Below, piece after piece: positions 44,812 to 57,177 of a DNA stretch of 64,000 nt. The notes under the pieces were generated by a model. The model was not told the DNA's origin, ran no database searches, and saw only the letters and a list, made by a program, of their open reading frames with translations. The stretch is from assembly GCF_019279795.1 (NCBI RefSeq), contig NC_056748.1, positions 608,911,136 to 608,975,135 of the forward strand, given 5' to 3'. The translations under genes were made by a program, and so were the position numbers. Every line of letters begins with the position of its first letter. Position 1 is the first letter of the stretch. Source of the DNA: Protopterus annectens (taxonomy: Eukaryota; Chordata; Ceratodontiformes; Protopteridae).

Positions 44812-45185
44812 TTCTGCACTTAGTTTTCTCTCTCCAATCACCTTACCTGTAGAACACATCTTACTGAAGCAATTTCAAGTCCAGTCCTCAGAAAAGATTG
44901 TTCAGCTTGCTTTTATTGATGTAAATATGTATATATTGCATGGATGTGCTGATCATGTACTACATATTTGTGTTAGTCTCTTAATTTTGATGCATCTGTT
45001 TCTGTTTTTATGCTTTTTTGCTATTTGATTTTTTTTTTATACTTGCTTGTTTTTATAATTGTTATATTACTATATTTTTAATTTTGCAATTGTGGAGATT
45101 TTCTCCCTGGGCCTCCGCTGAAAAAGGGCTTTGGCTCAGTCAGGCTAACCTGGTCAACAATGTCAAATAAGTAAATAAATAAAGC
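44812..45185 (+). mobile_element. Jockey-group LINE 3' UTR, resumed after DIRS C2
   Basis: Contains TTTTCTCCCTGGGCCTCCGC, then AGGCTAACCTGG and a terminal TAAATAAATAAA. The inverted form of the same end occurs at 61905-61995 with the - strand LINE of this family. It therefore completes the element interrupted at 38979. Confidence 0.7.
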
Positions 45186-45189
45186 TACA

Positions 45190-46760
45190 GACCCTCACAA
45201 TCCTCTGAAAAAGGTCCTACGAGACGTTTTCCAGTCCCCCAACATTCTTGAATGACCCCTTCTCTCAACAAGTACAGTTAATGATGAAGCGCGTGTATGA
45301 AAATCCTGCTGTTATGGAAATTGCCCCAAGAAGTTTGGGATGGTCCCCCAATCTCCTAATGACTGTACCTGCTGAATGGGAGATTCCCAAGTTATATTCC
45401 ATTGTTCCTGCACCAGCCCTACAAAAGTCTCTCTTAACAAATTCCCGGAGTCTGTCCACTGGGTAAGAAATCCAGGACCATTGACAGGTTTGGGAAGAAT
45501 GTTTTATTTACCATCCACATATTTTTTGAGAGTGGCAAAGTATTTGCTTCTCATGCTAAAATTCCATCGAGAGCTAGATGAGAAAGTTAGCCATTTACTA
45601 GACTGGTTGCCAAGTAGATGAAGTACTTTCTTAAATGGTGTCAGTGTCATCTGTTGCCAAACTTGCCATTTGTCTCTCACATTGCTGCAGATGGTGCAGT
45701 GAGAGCAGCAGGCACTGGCATAGCCTTTCACTTTCACGTGGTTGTGCCTTACAGACTTTGCGGAAGACATCAAGATAACCTTTCTTGATGTACCTTTGGC
45801 AGGTCTATTGTTTTCATTCTTTCTGTAAGAAGTCACCTCAAGAACCTGAGGGAAGGTAAGACCATCAGTGGGAAGTTTCACGTCCTTCAGTGCACCTTCT
45901 CTAGGACATAATTGAGCCCATGTTCATTCTGGTTCTGGCTTAGCTAACAGCAGCAGAGCAATTAAAGATTTTCTAAGGAACTAACAATGGTTATGGTGAC
46001 TTTCAGAATGGTTTACCAGTCTACAGGCAGGGACAATCTGCAGCAGCAAGGATACTGCTGTTCTCCCTTGGAAGGATAGCAGTCTAATCCTGGAGACCTT
46101 GTTTAAATGTTCCTTTCTGAAGGGAGGTAGGGTACTGCCACTTGAATGTGTGGCTGACTGTCAAGCAAGGCAAGTTTGCCTGGGCAGTAATAGCCAGAGG
46201 CTATTATTTCCTACATGTACCCCATCTCTGTCGCACTGCCGGAAGTCTCACTGTGTCAAAAGAGTTTGGTAAAAAATAGGTGGTTAACAACATAAAGAAA
46301 AGAACCATCTGGGAAAGTCCTGCAAACTTAAAAGAATCAGGTTATTACTTCACTCAGTTAGTTTTAGTTTCCAGAAAAGATAAAGGACCTCAGGCCTATG
46401 CTCAGTGTGAGTAGTTGAGATTAATTTATCTGTGAAGTTTCCTTTTAATGGTCATGGATTTATCCTTCAGTATCAGTCAGGAGATTGTGCTCTTTGACCT
46501 GCCACAATGCTTGCCTGTCTGTAAAGACTGACAAGGAATCCAGGTTTCTGCGCTTCTAGGTGGGAGCCAGCCATTAGTACTTCCAGACAATTAATTTGGT
46601 GTCACCTTAGCTCCCTAAGTGTTCCCCATTTGGATGTTTGTAGTTATAGTAATCCAAAGATTACAGCAGGTAAAGGTTGTTCATTTCCTGGATGATTGGT
46701 GCCCTAGTAAATTCAGTTACTGGCTATTAAGTACACTGTTTGGATACCAGTAAAGAAGAA
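45190..46760 (+). mobile_element. DIRS relic of a third lineage (gag end to RT)
   Basis: Heavily decayed. A DRFGKNVLF-like piece at 45480 recalls the DRLGKKVYT block of DIRS gag. About 46370-46470 reads FPEKIKDLRPML and KFPFNGHGF, equivalent to VPKK...RPILDL and the KF-x-M segment of DIRS RT. Near 46680 VHFLDDWCPS matches the YLDD box. Frames shift throughout; the ORF at 45248-45466 is a fragment. Confidence 0.55.
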
Positions 46761-46806
46761 ACTAGAGCCTGAAAGAAAATAAACTAAAAAAGGTGAAGAG
46801 TAAACA

Positions 46807-48330
46807 ATGGCTGAGAAGAAAAAGCAGTTTGAGGTCCAGCTTTGGTGCAAGACATGGCTTCCAGTAATCTGAAGGAAAAAATAAACCAAATGTGCTTAGA
46901 GCTGATTTAACAAATGGCAGGAAAAAAAATGAAATAATCTTTAAACAACTGTTCAAATGAACTGACAAAACTACAAAAATCAGAGGTCGAATTGAAGGAA
47001 AAGCTGGCTGACTATGAGACTGCTCAAGAACAATTGTTTCAAAAAATGGTAAGGTTAGAGGACAGAACATGCAACGAAAACCTGAGATTTTCTGCTGCTC
47101 CAGAGAAACTGGAAGGAACAGGCTGTATTCATTTTATAAAAGCACAGGTAAGCAACTGGGCTGGTATTCCACAGCAGGAGTTAATTGAAAAGGCACATCA
47201 TGTGTATGTTCCAAACCTGGCCATGAGAAAGCAGCCAGGGCCTGTATTAGTAAAGATGCAGTCATGCCACCAGAAATAATTGATCTTGACAAAAGTGTAG
47301 GAGAAGGGCAAAATATTAGAAATTGGAGAAAGCAGTGTGTGGGAAATGATTACCAGGCAGAAGAGAAGTACATTTATCCCAACAATCCTGAAATGTGGAA
47401 AGACTGGTGTGAGATTCGAACTGGTGGGGTTCCTGTTAGATGACCGAAGAAGCATTCTTTCAAATGTATCTTAGTCGAACTTGAAAATTCGAAAAGGCAA
47501 AATGACGAAGCGGCATATAAGCAAAATTCTTTCCCTGGTTAAGAAATCGCTTGACCACGTCCGTTACATTGCTGTTTTCGTCACTGTAGTGTGATCTCGA
47601 AGTTGGTATATTTAAGTAGGAGGTTCTGGAGGGCACAGCCCACACATCAGGGGGTGTGGGGGGGGCAAAGCCCCTTGCTTAAGTGTTTTTTTGGAACAGC
47701 GATTTTTTTCTCTTGGAAAAAAATCGCTGTACTAAGTGTTCGAGTTTGTAAGCTTTCACTTACATGGGGTCGATATATCCTCATTTGCTTTAAGCGTTCA
47801 ATGATTTAATATAGACCTGAGCTGGTGTACCCAACTGTCTTCGGAATATTTTTTTCTTGGATCAAAGTAAGTTTTTTGATGTCGAACATGCTAAGGAAGA
47901 AATACAAAAGTTTGTCCAACATAAAAGTGAGCCATCAAAACAGAAGGGGGCTCTGCTTCTCATTCTACTGACAATAAAGCTTACAGAGAGACTTTGTCGG
48001 TAAAACTATTCCAAAGGAAAATGTTTGAGAAACCGGAAAAAAAAGCACAGGAGCCAACTAGAGGAGCCCAGAGTACCTTGGACTTTGAACTGGTGTCTGG
48101 ATTTGGAAGATGGATATAAACAGGAAGAAGACCAGCAACATTAAAATTAGAGAATAAATGTGAAACTCGAAAGCATTGGTCACATTTGTGGAATATGGCT
48201 TTACAAGAAAAAGTGGAAAAATGGATTTGTGTTGACTTTGTTAAACTTGTGGGAGACTGTGAAACACATATGCTGAATTTCATGTTATTAATGTTTGGAA
48301 GGACACTAAAGGGAATGAGGAAAAAAGAAT
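46807..48330 (+). pseudogene. L1 ORF1, split by DNA element copy 2
   Basis: Starts MAEKKKQFEVQ. The frame at 46992-47279 carries a coiled-coil-like LADYETAQEQLFQKMVRLED, then RTCNENLRFSAAPEKLEG and AHHVYVPNLAMRKQPGPVLV, as in the RRM-like core of vertebrate L1 ORF1p. The C-terminal domain VRFELV is cut at 47426 and continues after the insertion with YPTVFGIFFSW at 47828, the position of the usual LYPA block. Stops and frameshifts are present as well. Confidence 0.7.
47427..47818. mobile_element. Short inverted-repeat DNA element, copy 2 (Mutator-like MITE)
   Basis: A 392-bp insertion in L1 ORF1, flanked by GAACTGGTG (47418-47426) and GAGCTGGTG (47819-47827), a 9-bp duplication with one mismatch. 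Starts GGGTTCCTGTTAG, ends TTAATATAGACCT. Aligns end to end, inverted, with copy 1, including the AACAGCGATTTTTTT hairpin (about 47695-47737) and the GGTATATTTAAGTAGG block before a G-rich region. Both ORF1 flanks read in one frame across it, confirming the boundaries. Confidence 0.85.
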
Positions 48331-48899
48331 GAAAATTAACCATTGGTAAAACCATTTTTATTCATAACAGTATTTGTATAAAACATTTCTTGAAATTGTA
48401 TGTTATGTAGCAAAATATTTTCAGTTGTATTTGATAAAGATACTAAAGTAAACAAGTGCCTTTTTCCTTGTTTTTTTTTTCACTTTAAAGAAATTTAGTT
48501 ATTACGACTTAAAAAAAAAAAAGAGAAGAAAGACTGGACAAAAAGCATGTTTAAGTTAATATACTGTTATTTTGAGTTGTGGAGATGATTTGTAAAAGTT
48601 TGCCAATTATAATATGTGTAGGGCTCTTATATTTCCATAGGTGAATGTCTGGATTAAGGGTTTTGGCTTAGTCTATTAAAAGGTTTTTGTGTAAGCAAAT
48701 AAGAGGACACAATGTAATGAAACATCCCTTTGGCAAATAAATGTTCATTGTAAGTTTAGGTTTGCAGAGCTGTACATTTGGTACTTGTATTTCCATGGAG
48801 ACTGACTTATAGGGGGAGGCAATAAAAGCCAGAACATTTTCTCAAGACTAAAGGTGAATGTTTTCTGAAAGCATATACTGTATTTTTTTTCCACATCTG

Positions 48900-51800
48900 G
48901 GCAGTAATGAAGGTTAAGACAAGAACAAGAAAAAGATAATTAGTATAAGCAAGAGCACAGGCCGTAACTTACATGTTAGCATGGATAACCTTAATGTTGG
49001 GTTAAACTAGGCCTCTGTGCACAGCTGTCAGTTTGGAACAGTTCTTATCAAAAGTGTTAAACTTCTTTTTTGGGGGATATACATAGTTTGGTGTGTTTGC
49101 TTTACGGTAACAGGTTTTAGAGGGGGGGGGGTGTTTTTTGTTCCAGAGTATGGTACACAATAGTGACACTTAAAATGCTTTTAACACTAAATTGTAACAT
49201 AAATGGTGAATTTGTTGCTAGTGGCAAAGGAGGAGGATTATGTTAGCATGCATTTATATTTCACCTAAAACTATTATGGAGCCTAAGAAAAAAAAATTGT
49301 GGGGAATAAACTGCTTTCAGTAGAGAATATTACTTGCAAGTGGGGATTCAAACTTTATTTACAACAGTGAGGATGTGTCTGGGGGACCTAGAGGGGAGAA
49401 AATAAAAAAAATAACAAAAGTAGATTTCTGAAGAAATTTAATAAAATAATTGGTATGAATGATGTTAATTCAGTAGTAGGAACTCTGAATTTACATGCGG
49501 TTTCCCATGGTACAGGCTAGACTAGACAAAACATATTTATCAGGAACGTGCATTTATTGAAAGCTTTGACACATATCCAATGACAATTTCAGATCATGTG
49601 CCAATGACAACTAAGTTAAGAATGCAGAATAATGAAGTAAAAATGAAACACTGGTGCTTCCCCACCTACCTGTTAGAGTAATTTAAGGAATGGGTAGTGG
49701 AAATTATTTGCAAATTATTAGGAAAGATAGAAATTTCTTCAGAAGTTAAAGCTAGCAAGTGGGATAAAATGAAAGTGGAGTTTAAAAATAGGGTAGATAT
49801 AAAAGAAAGATATATGGTTAAGAAGTACAAGAATTATTTAGAGGGGCTGACAAGGGTTACAGTATTGCAGAATAAGGGGAATCTCACAGAACAAGACGAG
49901 GTGCAGCACAGAGTGCTAAAGAGAAAATAAGGGAGTGTCTGAAAAAAATGCATGAGTTTAAAAAGACTCTTGCTTTTGTGCCCTAGAGTTATCAGTTTTT
50001 TATCACAACGACTTAAGCAACAGAAAGTAGAAAGAGTTGTTGCCAAACTTAGAGAGCCTAGAGGTTTTTGAGAGATATTTCAGAACTTTTATGAGAATTT
50101 GTATAAAGTAGTGGAATGTGGAAATCAAGAAAAAGCACAACTGTAAATACTTATGGAAGACTCAAATATGCCAGGGTTAGAGGTACATGAGGCTCAGTAG
50201 GAGGACATGAGATAAACACAGTGAAGGATAGTCAATCTGCAGTAAAGTCTTCAGGAGTAGATGGTATTCCTTTGGAAGTTTGGAAGCTGGGAGGGAAGAC
50301 AGTGATAAAGATCCAGAAGGTTTTGTTTAACTGTTTTTTAAAAGGAGGGGAAACACCAATGTCCTGGAAGAAGGCTATGATGGCTGTAATAAAAGACTAT
50401 GAAGATCCACAAGACCCAGCTTCATATAGGCCCATTTTAGTTTTAAACCATGATTTAAAAAGTGTTTGTCAATTTTGGCAGCATCTTTGTGCCATTATTA
50501 GCTATTATAGACAGATATGGATCACTGTGGTTTTGTGGATAGGAGGCAAATATTTGACAACAATAACAGAACAATGATGATTCAGAAGGAAGCAGATTAT
50601 AAGAAAATACTGTTGCTATTGGTGAGTCTTGATGCAGAGCAAGCATTTACCAGAGTACGCTGGGATTTTACAAGTAGGTATAGGGAAGCATTTGCACTCC
50701 CTGATACAGTAATAAGGTTATTTATGGTATATTAGGGATCAGAAGAATTAAAGTGGGGGGTTCTTCTAATCTTAAACTGCATCTGAATAGAGAAACTAGG
50801 CAGGGATAATTTTTTCCTGTTTATTTGCATTATATTTATAGCCATTGGCAAATAAAATAAGCAACTCCAGAAACTCAAGAATGTAATTGTTATAATAATC
50901 AAGAAAAGTTGGCTTCATTTGCAGAATATATTATTTTGTACTTGATCAAACTAGAAAAGGATGTCTGTGTTGTGGAACATTCTGAGATAGTTTCATGACT
51001 TATTGGGATATAAAATGAATGAAGATAAAACAAAGGCTATTTTTGTAAGCTGTGCGCCCAAATGTGAATTGGCTTAGCAATTCCCATATTTATGTGAACA
51101 CGATAAAATGAAGTATTTAAGAGCATGAGTTAAAAAGGATTCTGTTATGGCAGCTAAGAATATGTGAGAAGAAACTAAAAAGATACTGCAAACACTGAGA
51201 AACTGGAAGCTCTTGTTTGAGTATGGATAGCAAGATACAAGAACTGAAAATGTTTTAGTCCCTGTAGTTTTATCCACAGGTCAGACATATCTTTATGAAC
51301 CGGAGGAGAAGTTGTGGATAGTAATAGTTTTTTTTTTTCTGGGAGGGGAAAAGGGCAAGGGTCAAGTGGGATAAAGCTGATTCTTCCAATAGAACACGGT
51401 GGATTTAGGTTTACCTGATTTGAAGGGATATTTTAGAACTATGCAGCTAAGGCTGATATACATAAAAGCAGAAAGCTATAATTCAGAGTAGAAAGGGATG
51501 ATGATGATGATGATGACGACATAGGGAGAAATTCAGGAAATAAGGAGAGAATGGGATTTTGGATGCAGCTCCTTTAGGAGAATAACAGCCATACAGAATA
51601 TTATATTCATAAAGTAGCAGAAATTATTCCAAAAACTAAGCTAACATGCGAATGGAGAAAGATTCTACCATTAGGGATGACTGCATTTAGGGATACAGAG
51701 ATTAGCAAGAGGGAGCTGGAACTGACTGGAAAATATTGGCTAAGTAGCCAAGATATGGAGAGCAAATAACTAGAAAGGAAAAGGTAATAGAGTGGGGGGG

Positions 51801-52300
51801 GGGGCAAGAAGGCATTTGGATTGCAGGCTGGAGACTGCCTTTCATATCAGGGGCTGGTATCAGTATAAGAAAAGAGAAAGGGATGGGAGAATCACAAGTG
51901 AAAGACCAACTCTGGCAGATTTTTTTTTATTTGAATCTAAAACAGAAGCTGCTGTTAAAAAGGGGTAATTAGTATGGCATATAAAATATTGTACAATAAC
52001 TGTGGGAATCAGTCATCAGAGATTAGAAAGGATTGGTAAGAGAGACTGGATAAGCAATTCAAAAGGAAACATTGGGAGGACATTTGTAAGACCCTCAAAT
52101 ATGCAACAAAATCTAGAAGATTTAGGATTTTAACTTGAAAATGTTGCATCTCTGTTTATAGCCCAAGCAGGCTCCAAAGATTTTTTTCCTCAGGTAGGTG
52201 ACAAATGTTGGAGGTGTGATGGGGAAGAAAGAGGTAATGGGAAACTTATGTTTTTGGATTGTCGTCAGTTGTCAAACTTAAAAATTCCCTACAGAGTATT
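48900..52300 (+). pseudogene. L1 ORF2 (endonuclease/reverse transcriptase), broken
   Basis: The endonuclease end is seen near 49575 (TYPMTISDHVPM, the SDH motif). RT entry at 50221-50577: SGVDGIPLEVWKL, then PMSWKKAMMAVI and DPASYRPI. The 50517-50735 frame has CGFVDRRQIFDN and LLLLVSLDAEQAFTRVRWDF (first catalytic Asp). Near 50800 an ETRQG-like piece matches the RQG block. Near 51495 a GAT run has expanded. Many stops. Wording is L1-like rather than RTE or CR1. Confidence 0.7.
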
Positions 52301-53039
52301 CAGTCAGAAATATTTGGTGAGCAAATGGGTTTAACTAAGGAAAAAAAATTGAGCTGGGTTTACAGGATCTGAATTGCCTAGATATAGTAAGTCTTTTGTT
52401 AAGTTTAAATCTGGTAGCTGTCAAAACAGTTACTAGGAAATAGAAATCTAAGTCTAAACCAACTGTATTTGAAGTAGTGAATATTGTAACAAAGGAAAAA
52501 AATGGAAGTTGGATCTTTAGAAAAGGGTAGGAACAAACTATGTAGAAAAAAGATGAAAATTGTAGGAACAGTACATGCAGAATAATGTTTTGGAGGAGGA
52601 GGAGTGATGTATAAGGGAAGGCAGGAATTGAGCAATTTTTGTAATGTTAAATTGATTGTATAAAAGCATGCATTTAATATATAATGTTTTTAACTGTGAG
52701 CATAACATGGTTTGTTTTCTTTTATGTAAATGTATGCTTGCTTATGTCTTGGGTAATAATTCAATGAAAATGTTTAAAAACTATTTAAAAAAAAGTAATT
52801 CAGTAGTCATGGATAATTGATCCCTTAACAAAATACACAGAAATTTCCTAGCTACCAAATTACACTTAGGCTGTTGGTTTCTAGCTCCAAACTTAACTCT
52901 TGGTAGTGTATTCCAAATTACCAATGTTGTCTGCCCTAGGATGAGAGGGCATTCTTAAGAACAGACCTTGCGTGGTGTGTGGACAAATTTGAAGGTCAGT
53001 CTGTACATTAGCATTTCAGTTATAAGGGTAGTCCATCCA

Positions 53040-53250
53040 CAAAAATTAAAATATGTGAGTAATACATGCAGAAAATGTTTTGGAGGAAGACTGGGAATTA
53101 ATAAGACAGAAATTGAATAATTTCTGCAATGGTTAAATTACATGATATACAGTGATAAAATATATGCACTGCATAATGTTTGTAAATGTGAGCTTGTTTA
53201 TATGGTGTGATTATATTTATGTAAATGTTTGCCTATGTCACAAGAGGTAA
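53040..53250 (+). repeat. Second L1 3'-UTR fragment in tandem
   Basis: Repeats the 52570-52790 region of the L1 above: shared ACATGCAGAA, AATGTTTTGGAGGA, AATTGAGCAATTTTTG-type and ATGTAAATG words in the same order, diverged. It is a separate older insertion or a duplicated 3' end, 250 bases downstream. Confidence 0.6.
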
Positions 53251-55599
53251 GTATTTTTTAAACACCTTTTCTGAATTATGTGAAAATTACCAGATTGTGT
53301 TGCAGAGATTTTTTTTCTAGAACTTCACATCACATATTTTTTGTATTTTTGATGTTTGATAGAATTTATTTTCTTGCATGGGGTCATTTTTCAAGTTAAC
53401 ACTTGTGACCATTTATTTAGTATGTGAATAGATCACTGGTAGTTCAATGTTTTCATCGTGCTTTTAATATAATGACTATGGAGGATAAATTGGTGATGTA
53501 GCACGAGTTTGTGGATAAACACTGGATAATGTGCATTGAATCAGTGGTATACTGAGCTTCTTAACCAGTTGAACAAGGGCATCATCAGATATTCTAGTAT
53601 ATTGTTGATCAGGAAAGATCCCCAAATGGTAGATTTAGATAGTGTTGCCAGAGATGTTTGCAAGAGGCACTGCTGTGATTATGCCACAGTGAAACATTCA
53701 CAATAGATAAGGTCTTACATCTGTCATTCACATGTATTTTGTGGGAGTGTATGGGCTATTGGACTATGTCTCCCTTGGGGATCACATACCCAGGATGGTT
53801 GTGCATTTACTTTTTAGCTTCTGTTCTGGTAAGGATGATCAGGCATGGCTCTTAATTGAATTAAATTGCAAAGTTTATTATATGATAGGGCTTTGTGGTT
53901 ATTTCCGTCTGGGTGTTCTGGAGTAAATGGCTTGCTTGGTTTCTGTAGTGATGAAGCAGTTTTATTTCCTGAGAAGATAAAATAGAATAATAGGATTCCA
54001 GTGTGACATTTAAGGATCTTATGTCAGTAATGATTTAGCATAGCATAATTAAACTGGTGTACCATTATTTAGAATTAACTATAATCTTGACATATTAGCT
54101 GAGTAAGAAGATTATGTTTTAAAGGAGGTTGGTATGTAGATGTTTGTGTAGGAAGGGTTGTTTTTTTTTCCCTTTGGTCATACATTTTTGATACATCAGT
54201 TGACAACTTTGTCTTGCATTGAAGAGGGAAGGACTACAAAAAGCAGCTAGTTCATGATATCATTTAAGGAATTATTAAAAAAATTAGACCTAAAACAGGA
54301 TAGACAATGAAGGGAAACTTTATAATAGGATTGTGATGGTTGTTATAGTCAGTGTTGTAAAATATGTGCTGGTAAGATGGGTTTGGAAGCCTATCAATAT
54401 TGTAAAGTCCAAGCAATGTTTTTCTGTAGGCTAGGTGTGGAGGTGCTATATTAGATGTTAAAATTGAATATTGCTGGACTGCATTCTTCTATGATCGAAT
54501 ATTGTCATTTATTACTAATCTTAAAATGGTGTATGTAGTATATGTCATATGCACTTATAAATATCAAGATTTAAATAATGATTGCATTTGAGTCAAATAT
54601 GGTATGCATAATAACGATGTGCTGAAGCTTGACAGAGAGGAAGTCATTCAGATTTTTAGTCATTTCAGTGGGTGTGTCATGCTGTAGAGTTTCTGTGGTC
54701 AGTATCAGTAGGAGTATTTTAAGTATGCGCAAATCAGTACATGTTTGTATTGCTTTGTTAAGCTACATTTATGATAGGCAATGCAAAGCTTAGAATTTCA
54801 TTGAATGTTTATCAGTCTGATTGTGTTTCTGATTTTTGCGGTTTAACATCTTTTGTATATTTATTGCCTGACTGGATTGTAAGTGTGTGTATTTTTACCA
54901 TGCAAAAAGGTTAAAATAGAATATGAAAAAAAAATGTAAATGCTGTTTGTACTCATTAGCATGCAATTGAAGCATTCACATTTAGTCTGACAATCAAACC
55001 AGTTACCTTTCCCATGTGGAAACCTGACTTGAGATTCTACTTAATAAAACTAATACTTTAGAATTAAAATAAAGCAATGTGATTTTTTTTTTAAATTCTA
55101 ACACGCACTTTGTTGGTCTAAAGCTGTACAGTACGCTGTCTTTTATGTTGAACTCTGAAAGTGTATTTACCACATAAATATAGGCTCTTGGCTGACAATT
55201 TTGAAGTGTATTTGAAGCATCCACTAATGAATTAAAAAGTCTTTCAGCCAACATTTGGAGAATATTTGCAGTACATCTTAGTAAGTTCCATATCCTCTGT
55301 TTAAAAAATGCAGAGCATAATTCTTTGAGTAACATTAATCTTTCAATTCTGTGATTCTTACTCACATTATAATCTTTTATATTATGATGCATTGTAATGT
55401 GTACAACCTACATACTGTAGATATGATCGAAAAACATGAGCCTGAGTAAAATGTAATATTTTATTGTATATCATTTCTAATTAGTATTAAATTATATGCA
55501 TGACTTACAAGGTAACTGCATCTTTAAAGTCCTTATTTGAATTTGTACCCCCTTATTATGTTTAACCATATTCTGTTCATCTCATTCCATGGGTCCATA
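53251..55599. other. AT-rich sequence without recognised genes
   Basis: No exon or transposon motif recognised. The longest frame is a 129-codon - strand ORF at 55392-55003 (hydrophobic, Lys/Leu/Asn-rich), with no family signature, no strong start context and no splice or polyadenylation evidence. Confidence 0.35.
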
Positions 55600-57175
55600 T
55601 AGTGGATATAAAAAGTGTACACACAACTGTTAAAATGCCAGGTTTTTGTGATATAAAAAATGAGACCAAAATAAATAATTTCAAAACTTTTACCACCTGT
55701 AATGTGACCTATAACTTGTACAATTCAATTGAAAACAAATCTGTTAGCGGGAAAAATGTAAAAAATAAAAAAGGTACAATAAGCTGGTTGCATAAATGTG
55801 CACACCCTTAAACTAATATTTTGTTGAAGCATCTTTTGATTTAATTACAGCATTAAGTCTTCTTGGGTAGGAGTCTGTCAGCATGGCACATCTTGACTTG
55901 GCAATATTTGCCCACTCTTCCTTGCAAAAGCGCTCTAAATCTGTCAGATTGTAAGGGCATCTCCTGTTCACAGCCCTCTTCAGGTCACCCCACAGATTTT
56001 CTATTGGATTTAGTTCTGGGCTCTGGCTGGGCCATTCCAAAACTATAATTTTCTTTTGTTGAAGCCATTCTTTTGTTGATTTGGATGTATGCTTGGGGTC
56101 ATTGTCGTGTTGAAAGGTGAAATTCCTCTTCATCTTCAGCTTTCTAGCAGACGCCTGAAGGTTTTGGGCCAAAGGTGACTGGTATTTGGAACTGTTCATA
56201 ATTCCCTCCACCTTGACTAAAGCCCCAGTTCCAGCTGATGAAAAGCAACCTCAAAGCATGATACTACCACCACTATGCTTCACCGTGGGTGCAAAGTGTT
56301 GTTTTTGTGCCAAGCATACCTTTTGGAATTGTGGCCAGAAAGTTCAACCTTGGTCTCATCAGACCATAACACATTTTCCCACATGCTTTTGGGAGTCTTG
56401 ATGTATAGTTTTGCAAATTTTAGCCAGGCCTGGATGTTTTTCTGTGTAAGAAAAGTCTTCCATCTTGCAACCCTATCTCCATAGTCCAGACATATGAGTA
56501 GGGGATATTGTTGTCACATGTATTACACATCCAGTACTTACCAGAAACTCTTGCATTTCCTTCAGTATTGCTGTAGTTCTCTTGGCAGCCTCCCTGACCA
56601 GTTCATCAATTTTGAAGGAACGTCCAGTTCTTTGCAGCGTCACTGTTGTCCCATATTTTCTGCACTTTTTGATGAGTGTCTTCACTGTGTTCCTTGGTAT
56701 AGCCAGTGCTCTGGAAATTTGTTTGTACCCTTCTCCTGACTGATACCTTTCAGCAATGAGATCCATTTGATGTTTTGTAAGCTCTCTGCGAACCTTGGCT
56801 TTTGCTGTAGCAGGCAACTGAGTAAATGTCAGGAAAATCCTACTAGGACAGCTGAACTTTATTTGGGGTTAATCAGAGTCTCTTTAATTGATGGCAGGTG
56901 TGTACCCAAGAAGACTGAATGTTGTAATTAAAAGGTGCTTCAACAAAGTATTAGTTTAAGGGTGTGCACACTTATGCAACCAGCTTATTGTACGCTTTTT
57001 CATTTTTTTATATTTTTTTCCCCTAACAGATTTGATTGTTTTTCAATTGAATTGTACAGATTATAGGTCACATTAAAGGTGGAAAAAGTTTTGAAATGAT
57101 TTATTGTGGTCTCATTTTTTATATCACAAAAACCTGGCATTTTAACAAGGGTGTGTACACTTTTTATATCCAGTG
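55600..57175 (-). mobile_element. Tc1-like DNA transposon with long inverted repeats
   Basis: A 1576-bp element between TA dinucleotides (55598-55599 and 57176-57177). Ends are TAGTGGATATAAAAAG at left and the inverted CACTGGATATAAAAAG at right. The inverted repeats extend about 230 bases on each side (to about 55830 and from about 56936), longer than in basic Tc1, like IR/DR-type fish and frog elements. The transposase lies on the - strand between them and is broken. Confidence 0.9.
55813..56817 (-). pseudogene. Tc1 transposase, frameshifted
   Basis: N-terminal piece 56817-56473: KVRRELTKHQMDLIAERYQS and YKQISRALAIPRNTVKTLI form the paired-like helix-turn-helix DNA-binding region, followed by the GRP-like TGRSFKI. 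In the middle, near 56365, WSDETKVEL holds the first catalytic Asp; after it, indels and a stop break the frame. C-terminal piece 56211-55813: FQHDNDPKHTSKSTKEW (second Asp) and LEWPSQSPELNPIENLW (Glu), giving the DD34E triad of Tc1. All three acidic residues remain but not in one frame. It would cut and paste the element at TA sites. Confidence 0.85.
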
Positions 57176-57177
57176 TA

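Larger units (their letters stand above)
46790..52795 (+). mobile_element. L1-like LINE, near full length, decayed
   Basis: ORF1 about 46807-48330, ORF2 endonuclease and RT about 48900-52300, then a 3' UTR to about 52795 ending in an A-rich tract. ORF1 is split by a short DNA element at 47427-47818. The family is shared with the - strand fragments at 14403-15600 and 27311-29600. Target duplications were not identified. Confidence 0.75.

Noticed and set aside
51490..51530. GAT-repeat stretch as an acidic WASHC2 exon
   Set aside because: It lies inside L1 ORF2-derived sequence, lacks splice sites and is a simple microsatellite expansion.
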